Positions 1 to 6,890 of a stretch of DNA of 12,229 bases are shown here, piece after piece; within the stretch, counting starts at the first letter, position 1; each line of letters starts with the position of its first letter. This DNA comes from Deltaproteobacteria bacterium UBA2385 (GTDB lineage Bacteria > Myxococcota_A > UBA796 > UBA2385). Both the position numbers and the translations under genes were made by a program. Location: the NCBI GenBank assembly GCA_002343455.1, contig DDSR01000188.1:1-12229 (forward strand), in the 5' to 3' direction. The notes beneath the pieces were generated by a model. The model did no database searches. It was not told the origin of the DNA and saw only the letters and a list, made by a program, of their open reading frames with translations.

Positions 1-2
1 TC

Positions 3-767
3 ATCCTGCTGGACGCCAAGACTCTGGAGCCTGTCGAGACCCTCCCGCTGGCCGCGCACGGGCTGCCGGAATCGGGCGGCGCGGGCATGTATTGGGAGCA
101 TTCGCTCATCGGGTCGACGGGCTCGCCCATCCTGTATGCCTATGCTGGCGAGGACGCGGGGCTCGCGTGGCGCGTGGAGACTGCGCCACTGCGGCTGGAG
201 AGCATCGACCTCCCTGCGTTGCCCGACCAGACTGTTCCCTCCGGCTTCGAGAACGGCGGCCGGGTGCTCCTGCGTGGCGCGTCGGGCCCCGTGCTCTTCC
301 TGGACCTGGACACTGGGACCGTGGTGGAGCTCGCGGTCGGCGAGACGCTCCACTTCGATGCTTCGTACGCCGCGGGACTGTACGCGGACGCCACCGGCGC
401 GACGGCCGTCTTCCCTGCGACCGGCGGGCTCGCTCTCGTGGGCATCGATTGGGAGGGCGCCTGGACGTCGGTCGAGTCCGTCCCCGTCGCGGGCAACCGG
501 GTGCGCTCGCTCTTCCATACGGCCAACGGCTCGGTGCTGGTGACGCCCGTCGTCTCTGGAGTCGCGGACCAGGATGGATCGAGCCTTGCGTTATCTCTGC
601 TCGTCGATGCATCAGGCGTCTGGAGGTTCGTGGGGGACGACTGCGGCGGACTCGAGGGGGAAGGGTGGGTCGTGGTGGGGGATCGCGCCGTGCGGCTGCA
701 GGCTACGGGCGGAGATGACGGTGTCTTCGAGTTGCTGGCGGTCGTTGCCGAGGTCGACCAACCGTAG
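3..767 (+). CDS. Partial beta-rich protein, propeller-like (3' end)
   Basis: The reading frame is already open at the first bases of the window and runs 254 codons to a TAG at 765-767, so the start lies upstream; the ATG at 87 is probably internal because the codons before it look equally coding. The visible part is rich in short hydrophobic strands separated by Gly/Asp turns, with loosely repeated units such as GPVLFLDLDTGTVVEL and GLALVGIDWEGAWTSV about 45 residues apart. That pattern is typical of beta-propeller proteins of the WD40 or PQQ type. There is no membrane segment or catalytic motif in this portion. The last 65 bases overlap, on the opposite strand, the non-homologous tail of the decayed ATPase frame, so the two genes are convergent. 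The propeller call is inference from repeat texture; I do not recognise the family. Confidence 0.6.
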   Translation: MLLDAKTLEPVETLPLAAHGLPESGGAGMYWEHSLIGSTGSPILYAYAGEDAGLAWRVETAPLRLESIDLPALPDQTVPSGFENGGRVLLRGASGPVLFLDLDTGTVVELAVGETLHFDASYAAGLYADATGATAVFPATGGLALVGIDWEGAWTSVESVPVAGNRVRSLFHTANGSVLVTPVVSGVADQDGSSLALSLLVDASGVWRFVGDDCGGLEGEGWVVVGDRAVRLQATGGDDGVFELLAVVAEVDQP

Positions 768-1260
768 CGCCTTTGCCTTTGTCTCTCGCCATGCACAGAG
801 CTGTACGACGAGGGCCACGATTAGTGGCGTCACGCAGGGCGTCGACCTCGTCGAGGAAGAGGACCAGGGGGCGGGGGCAGGCCTGGGCCCAGTCGCTCAG
901 CGCGGCGGCAATGCGACTGCCGGGGGGCGCCTCGGGCCAGGGCGGCGGGTGCAGCTCAGGGGGGAGGCGCGCCTGGATCGCTCGCCGCCAGTCGTCCAGG
1001 ATCGGCAGCTCGGCCTTGCCCGGATCGTCGGTCGCCCAAGCACCGACCTCCAGCGAGAGCAGGACCGCGCAGTAGCGCCCCTCGGCCGTCAGCTCGCGGC
1101 CCAGCTCCAGGAAGCTGGTCGTCTTGCCCGACTGGCGGGGGGCGTGCACGACGAAGTAGTTCTCTCTCTCCACCAGCTCACGCACCTGCGGGACGCGCGC
1201 CGAGGCGGGCAGCATGGTGTGCTCACCCGGGCGGCAGGGTCCAGCGGTGTTGAAGTGCAT
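703..1260 (-). pseudogene. AAA-like P-loop ATPase, 3'-truncated remnant
   Basis: The start is the ATG at 1260-1258: the protein then begins MHFNTAGPCRPGEHTMLP, close to the usual N-terminus of a family of AAA-like ATPases (NTAGPC..P..HYMLP). Further upstream codons are antisense to the next gene. Walker A is APRQSGKT at residues 40-47, with Ala in place of the first Gly, and Walker B is LVLFLDE at 132-138. Homology stops at about residue 144 (base about 828), directly after LDEVDALRD. Family members normally continue for several hundred residues. The remaining 41 in-frame residues are Arg/Pro-rich and overlap the convergent gene. In the adjacent frame from about 826 the peptide LIVALVVQLCAW resembles the helix that normally follows (LISVLRQLRAGY-like), which suggests a frameshift followed by decay. 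The product cannot be a complete ATPase. The truncation is well supported by family knowledge; the exact lesion is inference. Confidence 0.7.
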
Positions 1261-1304
1261 GAGCCCTGCTATCCCAACCGGGCCGCACAGCCGTTCTGCA
1301 CGAG

Positions 1305-1313
1305 GTGTACCCT
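1305..1313 (+). promoter_or_regulatory. Possible -10 element for the GT-C gene
   Basis: The sequence GTGTACCCT lies 6 bases before the GTG at 1320. It resembles the elements found before two other genes here (3197-3205 and, on the minus strand, 8191-8199). If it is a -10 box, transcription would start at or near the GTG at 1320, giving a leaderless message. No -35 box is evident. This is a weak motif call. Confidence 0.25.
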
Positions 1314-1319
1314 CCCGCT

Positions 1320-3188
1320 GTGAACCCCTCCCGCCTCGCCAGCGCCCTGTTGATCGTCGCCTGCCTGGGCATCGCCGTGGCCTTCCTGGTCCTGGACCCC
1401 GCCGGGCCCAAGCCCGAGGCCTGGTCGCGGCTCGCCCTGGGAGGAGGCGCCACCCTCGCCGGAGGCCTGGGTGCACTCGGAGCGGGAGCCGCGCTCTTGC
1501 GTCGCTTCGCCCCCGAGCTGCTCGAGGACGATCGCGGGCCGCTGCACGCCATGGTCCTGGGCCTGCTGCTCTGGAGCCTGCTGGCCAGCGCCATGGCCTT
1601 CGCCGGCCTCTTCAACGCCGACACCGCCCGGGCCCTGCCCGCCCTGCTGGCCCTGGGCTGGCTCAGCCGACCGGGCCTCTCCCTGCCGCGCCTCAGCCCT
1701 CTCGTCTTGCTTGTCGGCCTCGTCGCGCTGATCCCCGGTCTGCTCGACGCGCTGGCTCCCCCCGTCGACACCGACGAGCTCTACCAGCACCTCGCCCTGC
1801 CGGCGCGCATCCTGGACAGTGGCGGGCTGATCGGCGGCCTGCTCGCCCCCGACGGCAGCCGGCCGCAGGGCCTGCACCTCGTCTTCGCCTCGCTGATGGC
1901 CCTGGGCGGTGAACCTGCGCCACGCCTCTTCCACCTGCTGCTCACCGCCCTCTGCCTGCACGGCACCGCCGAGGTCGGCCGCGCCTGGCTGGGCGAGCGA
2001 GGGCCCTGGGCCGCCCTGCTGCTGATCGGCAGCTACTCCTTCCTCCAGCCCGCCGGCCTCGCCGCCAACGACATCCCCGTCGCCCTGGCCGCCCTCGCCG
2101 CCCTGGACGCCGGCCTGCGCGGCCGCGCCCTGCCCCTGGCCCTGGCCAGCGGCCTCGCCCTCTCCATCAAGTATGTCGCCGGCGGCGCCATCGCCGGGGC
2201 CTTCCTGGTGGCCCGCCTGCCCCTCTCGCGTCGCGCCATGGCTGCGCTCCTCGCCCTCGGCCTGGTCGCCCCCTGGTGGCTGCGAAATCTCAGCGAGGGC
2301 CTGCACCCCCTCTTCCCCTTCGCCGGCTGGCCGCTGGAGCCACTGAACGAGGGAGCCCCCGGCGCCGTCGGCCTGCCCTTCCAGTACCTGGAGAAGTACG
2401 GCCTGGGCCGCGACCTGCAGGCCATGCTCCTGCTGCCCTGGAACGCCGTGATGCGGGCGCGCATCGAGAGCTTCCAGTTCCTCGGCCGCCTCTCCCCCGC
2501 CTTCCTGGCCCTGCTGCCCACCGCCCTGCTGGCCCTGCGCCACCCCCTGCCCCGCCGCCTGGGCTTCGCTGCGCTGGCGGCGGCGCTCTTCTGGGCCATC
2601 GGGCCTCACTGGCTGCGCTACCTGCTGCCAGGTCTGCCCCTGCTGGCCCTCTTCCTGGTCGCCGGCCTGCCCGAGGGTCGGCTGCCCCGCCTCGCCCTGG
2701 GCCTGGTCCTGTTGGCCGGCCTGCCCGCCAACCACGGCCCCCTGCTGCGCCGCGCCGCCGATCGCCTCCCCGCCGCCACCGGTCACGAGGCCCGCGCCGC
2801 CTTCCAGGCCCGAAACCACCCCCCTGCCGCGCTGATGTCCACCCTGGACCGCACGCTGCCCGAGGACGCCGTCGTCGCTCTGCTCTTCGACTGGTCCATC
2901 TACCTCTCGCCCCGGCCGGTGCTGCTCGGCAGCGTCGAGGACCACGTCCCGGCCCGCGCCTGGCTGCTCACCCGCGGGCCGCGCGCGCTGGCTGACCTGA
3001 AGCAGGCGGGGGCCACCCACCTCGTCATCAGCCGGACCTCCTTCCTGGAGAAGACCTACCCCTTCCTCTCGCCCGAAGAGAAGGCCCGCGACCTGGACGC
3101 GCCCCTGGAGCTGCTGGAGGAGCTGCTCTTGCGCGAGGCGACGCTGATCCACGAGTCCAAGGCCAGCCGTCTGTATCGGCTGGACTGA
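1320..3188 (+). CDS. GT-C fold membrane glycosyltransferase (GT39/GT87-like)
   Basis: This is a polytopic membrane protein of about 622 residues with roughly ten or more Leu/Ala-rich hydrophobic segments. After the first helices, a loop carries PPVDTDELYQHLALPARIL (residues about 148-165). The acidic Asp/Glu cluster in the first long extracytoplasmic loop is the GT-C signature that binds the polyprenyl-phosphate sugar donor and metal. Further family-like features are GLALSIKYVAGG (about 278-289) and APWWLRNLSEGLHPLFPF (about 317-334). The C-terminal 130 residues are soluble and mixed alpha/beta, probably periplasmic. Such enzymes transfer a sugar from a lipid-linked donor to a protein, lipid or glycan; the acceptor cannot be predicted. 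The start is uncertain: GTG 1320 gives a basic NPSR before the first helix, while GTG 1305 would add five residues without a better ribosome site. It is divergent from the ATPase remnant and 39 bases ahead of the sigma-like gene. Confidence 0.72.
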   Translation: MNPSRLASALLIVACLGIAVAFLVLDPAGPKPEAWSRLALGGGATLAGGLGALGAGAALLRRFAPELLEDDRGPLHAMVLGLLLWSLLASAMAFAGLFNADTARALPALLALGWLSRPGLSLPRLSPLVLLVGLVALIPGLLDALAPPVDTDELYQHLALPARILDSGGLIGGLLAPDGSRPQGLHLVFASLMALGGEPAPRLFHLLLTALCLHGTAEVGRAWLGERGPWAALLLIGSYSFLQPAGLAANDIPVALAALAALDAGLRGRALPLALASGLALSIKYVAGGAIAGAFLVARLPLSRRAMAALLALGLVAPWWLRNLSEGLHPLFPFAGWPLEPLNEGAPGAVGLPFQYLEKYGLGRDLQAMLLLPWNAVMRARIESFQFLGRLSPAFLALLPTALLALRHPLPRRLGFAALAAALFWAIGPHWLRYLLPGLPLLALFLVAGLPEGRLPRLALGLVLLAGLPANHGPLLRRAADRLPAATGHEARAAFQARNHPPAALMSTLDRTLPEDAVVALLFDWSIYLSPRPVLLGSVEDHVPARAWLLTRGPRALADLKQAGATHLVISRTSFLEKTYPFLSPEEKARDLDAPLELLEELLLREATLIHESKASRLYRLD

Positions 3189-3196
3189 GCGCACTC

Positions 3197-3205
3197 TGGT
3201 ATCCT
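3197..3205 (+). promoter_or_regulatory. Possible extended -10 promoter of the sigma-Lon cluster
   Basis: TGGTATCCT contains a TG-type extended -10 and lies in the 39-base gap after the glycosyltransferase stop, 22 bases before the sigma-like ATG at 3228. No good -35 is seen, so either an unusual sigma factor or read-through from the upstream gene is possible. It resembles the minus-strand element at 8191-8199. Confidence 0.3.
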
Positions 3206-3223
3206 CCCCGCCCCCGCGGGAGG
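3203..3223 (+). promoter_or_regulatory. Shine-Dalgarno site inside a potential hairpin
   Basis: GGGAGG at 3218-3223 is the best ribosome binding site in the window and sits 4 bases before the ATG at 3228, which fixes that start. The segment CCTCCC at 3203-3208 is its perfect reverse complement, and with one bulged C the pairing extends to GC/GC, leaving a CCCC loop. If transcription starts upstream of 3203, the site could be masked in the RNA; if it starts from the -10 at 3200-3205 the left arm is not transcribed. Confidence 0.4.
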
Positions 3224-3227
3224 TTGG

Positions 3228-3986
3228 ATGGACGAGCTTCAGACCTTGCTGGAGTCATGGTTGCTCCGAGGCGGCCCCGACCGGCCGGCCATCGATCGGC
3301 TCTGCCAGGAGTGGCGCCCGATCATCCGCCGCTACCTGGTCGAGCCCGACGAGGCCGAGCTCGAAGACGCGCTCCAGCAGGCCCTCCTGACGCTGGTGCT
3401 CAGCACGCGCATCGTCTCACGGCAGCCCGAGAACGCCCGCGCCTGGCGCCGTCAGGTCCTGAAGAACCACCTCACCGACGGCGTCCGCAGGCGAGGGCGC
3501 CGGCAGCACGCCGAACATGCCCAGCACCAGGGCCTCGCCCCCCAGGCCGAGCGCGAGGCATGGCGCGCACAGAAGGAGGCCCGCCGCGCCCCCCGCCAGG
3601 ATCTGCAGGAGGCCCGCGCGGTCGAGCCGCCGCGCCCGAGCGTCGAGCTCGACGAGGGCGCCCTCGACCTCCTCCGGCGGCGGGCCCAGGTCGCCGCCGC
3701 CCTCCCCACGCTGCCGCTGGGCGGCCGGACGCTGCTGGCCCTCTGCCTGGGGATGGATCCCGCCCCCTGGGCCGAGGAGCTCGCCGACAAGGTCGGAGGC
3801 ACCGCCGAGGACGCGCTCTCCCGGATCGCCGAGGCCCGCCAGGCCGTCGCGGAGCAGGGCCACGAGCCGATGCCCCTGGCGGTCGCCCGCGTGTTGTACC
3901 CCCAGGCCACCGACACCGAGACCGCCAAGCGCACATTCCGGCGAGCCCGCAAGGAGCTGGAAGCGACGCTCGGGGGTGAGCGATGA
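3228..3986 (+). CDS. Divergent ECF-like RNA polymerase sigma factor
   Basis: This 252-residue soluble, Arg/Glu-rich protein resembles extracytoplasmic-function sigma factors. Residues about 20-90 match region 2: CQEWRPIIRRYL, then EAELEDALQQALLTLV, then ENARAWRRQVLKNHLTDGVR, the last part equivalent to the WL..I..N...D..RR element that contacts the -10 region. A charged linker (about 95-145) leads to a region-4-like helix bundle at about 148-205 (LPTLPLGGRTLLALCLG onward). A further short helical module, VARVLYPQATDTETAKRTFR at about 219-238, looks like a second helix-turn-helix ending in RRARKELEA. It is longer than typical ECF factors (about 160-200). The start is set by GGGAGG 4 bases upstream. 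Its stop overlaps the next ATG (ATGA), so it is coupled to the unknown protein that follows and probably drives or tunes this cluster. A phage-like or non-canonical HTH regulator is the alternative. Confidence 0.62.
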   Translation: MDELQTLLESWLLRGGPDRPAIDRLCQEWRPIIRRYLVEPDEAELEDALQQALLTLVLSTRIVSRQPENARAWRRQVLKNHLTDGVRRRGRRQHAEHAQHQGLAPQAEREAWRAQKEARRAPRQDLQEARAVEPPRPSVELDEGALDLLRRRAQVAAALPTLPLGGRTLLALCLGMDPAPWAEELADKVGGTAEDALSRIAEARQAVAEQGHEPMPLAVARVLYPQATDTETAKRTFRRARKELEATLGGER

Positions 3987-4435
3987 AGCTCGCACCCTAC
4001 CCGCGGGTCGAGCTGCGCTGGCGCAAGGTCCACAAGCACGTCTTCAACCCCGGTGAGCGCTGGTGGGAGCTCCATGGCGGCCTGGAGCGGTGGTCCCTGG
4101 AGTGGAACGAGCTCCGCGTCCACGGCTTCTTCAACGGCGACGAGCCCTGGCTGCTGGCCGCCGGCTCCCCACCGGTGCGTGAGATCGTCGAGCGCTGGCA
4201 CGAGCTCTGGCTCGAGGCCGCCGGCCGGGCCGTCGACGAGGCCATCGCCCGCCGCCAGGTCGAGCCCCAGGCGGGGGGCAAGCGCTCCTACGTCGGCGCC
4301 AAGGGCGTCACGGTCATCCTCGCCGGCCGCGACCGGCTCGTCACCTGCTACAAGGTCGTCGACGAGGCCATCCACTCCGATCGCGCCTCCGAGCGCACCG
4401 CTGTCCGCCGCCAGCAGCGGCGTGCGTCCCTCTGA
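3983..4435 (+). CDS. Unrecognised Trp-rich small protein, coupled to sigma factor
   Basis: This 150-residue protein starts at an ATG overlapping the sigma-like stop (ATGA), with GGGGGTGAG just upstream as a ribosome site, so the two are translationally coupled. I do not recognise the family. Eight tryptophans fall within residues 13-76 (positions 13, 27, 28, 37, 41, 56, 72, 76), a strongly aromatic N-terminal half. The segment 108-125, GVTVILAGRDRLVTCYKV, is a beta-hairpin ending in a Thr-Cys-Tyr-Lys strand. It is reminiscent of the last strands of BECR-fold RNase toxins, but no complete active site is visible, so that is only a suggestion. The C-terminus is strongly basic (VRRQQRR). There is no signal peptide or membrane segment. 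Position next to the sigma factor fits a partner or regulator role, which is inference. Confidence 0.65.
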   Translation: MKLAPYPRVELRWRKVHKHVFNPGERWWELHGGLERWSLEWNELRVHGFFNGDEPWLLAAGSPPVREIVERWHELWLEAAGRAVDEAIARRQVEPQAGGKRSYVGAKGVTVILAGRDRLVTCYKVVDEAIHSDRASERTAVRRQQRRASL

Positions 4436-4467
4436 GCAGAGCGCAGCCCGCGCACCGCGAGACCTCC

Positions 4468-5316
4468 ATGAAGATCCACGAGATCGACCTCCTCCGCAGC
4501 CAGCTCGCCGAGTCCCTGGCCGAGTTGTCGGAAGACAGCGCGCCTGAGGACGGCGGCCTGGAGCGCGCCACCCTCGCGGGCCTCCTCGCCCGCCTCGTCC
4601 CCGACGATCCCCTGGTGGCTCAGGCCGAGGCCAGCCTCGGCGACCTGGTGCTCGGGGCCATCGCCCGGGCCGCTGAGCACGCCCTCGCCCTGGTCGAGGC
4701 CGTCGACGAGGAGGACGATCCGGCCCTCTCCTGGAACGCCCTCTGCGCGGTCGACGAGGCCTGCGCCGCCTCCTGGCTGGTCGCTCGCCCTGCCCTGGTC
4801 GAAGAAGCCGTCGAAGAGGCCACCGCCACCGTGCGGGCCTTCCCCGAGCCCTTCGCGCCTCACGCCGAGGCCGCCAGCGCCGTGCTCCGCGAGCGCCCAC
4901 CGCGGGCCGGAGACCCCGCCTGGGGGCTGTGGGCCGCCGTCGAGCTGAGCGCAGTGGGCTTGCCGCTGGACCAGGAGGGGGCCAGCTTCGAGACGCGGAT
5001 CGCGCTCGATCTCGACGTCCGGCTCCCGCGCCTGGTCCAGGAGGGGCTCCGGCTGGCGGCCCACGCCGGGGGTCTGCCCGACGAGGCTCCGTGGATCTGC
5101 CTCGCCCGGGGAGAGGGCTGGGAGCTGGCGCACACGGTGGACCCCAGCGGGCGGGACATCCTCCTGCTGACCGGCGCCGGCGAGTCCAGCCTGCGCTGCG
5201 ACGGCGAGCCCCGGACCTGGACAGAGGACCCCGAGGGACGGATCTGTGCAGCCACGCCAGGCGCCTGGGAGATCGCCGTCGACGGCAAGGTCCGGCGCTT
5301 CCGGATCGAGGCGTGA
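4468..5316 (+). CDS. Unrecognised acidic helical protein with beta-rich C-terminus
   Basis: This 282-residue protein has no recognised family. Residues 1-200 are strongly acidic and Ala/Leu/Glu-rich, predicted helical, with clusters such as VEAVDEEDDP (77-85) and VEEAVEEATATV (111-122). Residues about 215-282 switch to short strands (GWELAHTVDPSGRDILLLTG; GAWEIAVDGKVRRFRIEA) that look like a compact beta-sandwich domain. It is predicted soluble, without signal peptide or transmembrane helix. The ATG at 4468 follows the previous stop by 32 bases and has only a weak GCGAG ribosome site. Its TGA overlaps the GTG of the Lon-like peptidase gene (GTGA), so the pair is probably made together. An adaptor, substrate or inhibitor of the peptidase, or an anti-sigma-like partner, would fit the context, but the sequence does not show which. 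Confidence 0.65.
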   Translation: MKIHEIDLLRSQLAESLAELSEDSAPEDGGLERATLAGLLARLVPDDPLVAQAEASLGDLVLGAIARAAEHALALVEAVDEEDDPALSWNALCAVDEACAASWLVARPALVEEAVEEATATVRAFPEPFAPHAEAASAVLRERPPRAGDPAWGLWAAVELSAVGLPLDQEGASFETRIALDLDVRLPRLVQEGLRLAAHAGGLPDEAPWICLARGEGWELAHTVDPSGRDILLLTGAGESSLRCDGEPRTWTEDPEGRICAATPGAWEIAVDGKVRRFRIEA

Positions 5317-6884
5317 GCCAACGTGAGGCTGTCCAGGCGGCGCTGAGCTCCGGGCGGCCCGAGCGGGCCTGGGACCTCTGTGCTCGGTCCTGGCAGCAGG
5401 GCGCAGCGCAGACCCGGCACAGCGCGCGCCGGCTGCTGATCGCCATCGCCCCCGAGCTGCCCGCGGCCGCCTGGACCGAGGATCGTAAGCAGTTGGCGAA
5501 GGCGCTGGGACTGCAAGCGGCGGCGCCTGTCGCCCGGGTCGGCCGGATGTCCTTTCCCGCCGTCGGCCAGGGCGAGGGCCGCTTCATCACCGCCGTCGTC
5601 GAAGCCGCCCCCGCGGGCGATCGGGTCCCACCCGGCCTGGACCCCAGCGTACACGAGGCCCTGGAGGCCGCGCGGGAGGGCGGACAGTCCTTCGCCCTCT
5701 CCTTCCTGCCCGCCGACGCCGACTGGGAGGGCGCCTCCTGCGGCCTGGCCGTCGCCCTCGCCGCGCGCAGCCTCGCCCGCAACCTGCCCATCTCCCCCCT
5801 GCACAGCGCCACCGGCCGGGTCAACCGCCAGGGCACCGTCCTGCCGGTCGGCCTCGTCCCCGAAAAGCTCCGGCTGCGGCACGAGGCCCGGCCCTGGGGC
5901 CGGCTGTTGATCCCCGCCGCGGAGGATGGCGGCGAGCTGCCCGCCTTCGTCCAGTGCGTCACCACGCTCGACCAGGCCTGGCAGGCCCTGGGCCACCTCG
6001 CCGAGCGGGACCCGGAGCCCGTCCTCATCGAGCTTCGCAAGCGCCACCGCCAGGACCCCACCGGCGCCGCCCGCCTCGCGCTGGACCTCGTCGAGGACCC
6101 CGACCTCGAGGACGACGAGCGCCTCTTCCTCCACATCGTCTTGCTGGCCGCCGCCAACCACGAGGCCGACGCCGAGGGTCAGGCCCGCTGGGGCCGGGCC
6201 CTGAGCCAGCTCGTGGAGGCCGGCGCAAGCGGCGAGGACCTCGCCCGGGCCCTGGGCTCGCTGGCCGTGCAGTCGATCGACGCGCTGGACCCCCAGGCAG
6301 CGCGCCGGGCGCTGGCCCTGGCCGAGGGCCGGGTAGAGCACGAGCACCGCATCCACCTCGACGGCCCCGCCGCCTTGCTGGCCACCCTGGAAGGACAGTT
6401 CGAGCTGGCCCTGGGGTTCCGGCGAGGGAACCTCGCGCGGGCCGAGCCCGCCGAGCGCGCGCGCTGCCTGGGCGATCTCGCCGACGGGCTGCGCCGGCTG
6501 GGGAGGCTGGAGGAGGCGCTCGAGGCCGTCGACCGGGGCCTCGCACTCCGCTCCACGAGAGCGCAGCCTTACCAGGCGCGCACCCGCCCCTACCTGCACC
6601 TGCACCGGGCCCGAATCCTCGCCGAGCTGGGCCTGCCCTGGGAAGAGGACCTCGCCTGGGCCGAAGCTGCCCCCGGCCTCGACCCCGCCGTCCGCGCCCG
6701 CCTGCTCCGCGCCGAGCTGACCGGCGACCGCGCCGCCATCCTTGGCGAGAAGGACTGGGGCATCCTCGCGGCCCTCAAGCAGCGCTCGCTGGCCACCCTC
6801 GGCGACCAGCCGGCCCAAAGTTGGCTGCTCGATCAGCTCGGTGGCGCCGACTGGCAGGAGGCCGCCCGCCGGCTTCCGTACTGA
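5313..6884 (+). CDS. Lon-type (S16) peptidase domain fused to TPR-like helices, no ATPase
   Basis: The start is the GTG at 5313 overlapping the upstream stop (GTGA), giving MSQREAVQAALS and 523 residues; the frame is open further upstream only as a shadow. Residues about 76-205 match the Lon protease C-terminal domain. EGASCGLAVALA (139-150) aligns with the DGPSAG serine motif, SATGRVNRQGTVLPVGLVPE (165-184) with the MTGEI.LRG.VLPIGG.KE segment, and GRLLIPAAE (196-204) with the VLIP..N end. Ser142 and Lys185 match the Lon dyad, and their 43-residue spacing equals Ser679-Lys722 of E. coli Lon. Residues about 225-520 are helical repeats, including a TPR-like unit around LADGLRRLGRLEEALEAVDR (389-408). 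Lon's N-terminal and AAA+ domains are absent, so substrates cannot be unfolded by this protein alone. It closes the sigma-led cluster and ends 6 bases from the convergent gene. The peptidase fold is well supported; the biological role is unknown. Confidence 0.75.
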   Translation: MSQREAVQAALSSGRPERAWDLCARSWQQGAAQTRHSARRLLIAIAPELPAAAWTEDRKQLAKALGLQAAAPVARVGRMSFPAVGQGEGRFITAVVEAAPAGDRVPPGLDPSVHEALEAAREGGQSFALSFLPADADWEGASCGLAVALAARSLARNLPISPLHSATGRVNRQGTVLPVGLVPEKLRLRHEARPWGRLLIPAAEDGGELPAFVQCVTTLDQAWQALGHLAERDPEPVLIELRKRHRQDPTGAARLALDLVEDPDLEDDERLFLHIVLLAAANHEADAEGQARWGRALSQLVEAGASGEDLARALGSLAVQSIDALDPQAARRALALAEGRVEHEHRIHLDGPAALLATLEGQFELALGFRRGNLARAEPAERARCLGDLADGLRRLGRLEEALEAVDRGLALRSTRAQPYQARTRPYLHLHRARILAELGLPWEEDLAWAEAAPGLDPAVRARLLRAELTGDRAAILGEKDWGILAALKQRSLATLGDQPAQSWLLDQLGGADWQEAARRLPY

Positions 6885-6890
6885 GCGGGT

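Noticed and set aside
1269..3194. Long minus-strand frame of 641 codons, Gln/Gly/Glu-rich
   Set aside because: It is the antisense shadow of the glycosyltransferase gene; its low-complexity composition is what GC-rich antisense frames give, and the plus-strand protein has clear family motifs.
4929..5312. Upstream extension of the Lon-like reading frame
   Set aside because: It overlaps the acidic protein gene in another frame and is Arg/Pro/Gly-rich; the GTGA junction at 5313 gives a sensible start.
3452..6157. Minus-strand frame of 901 codons, Arg/Ser/Pro-rich
   Set aside because: It runs antisense to four plus-strand genes with domain motifs and overlapping start/stop junctions; its composition is typical of a shadow frame.
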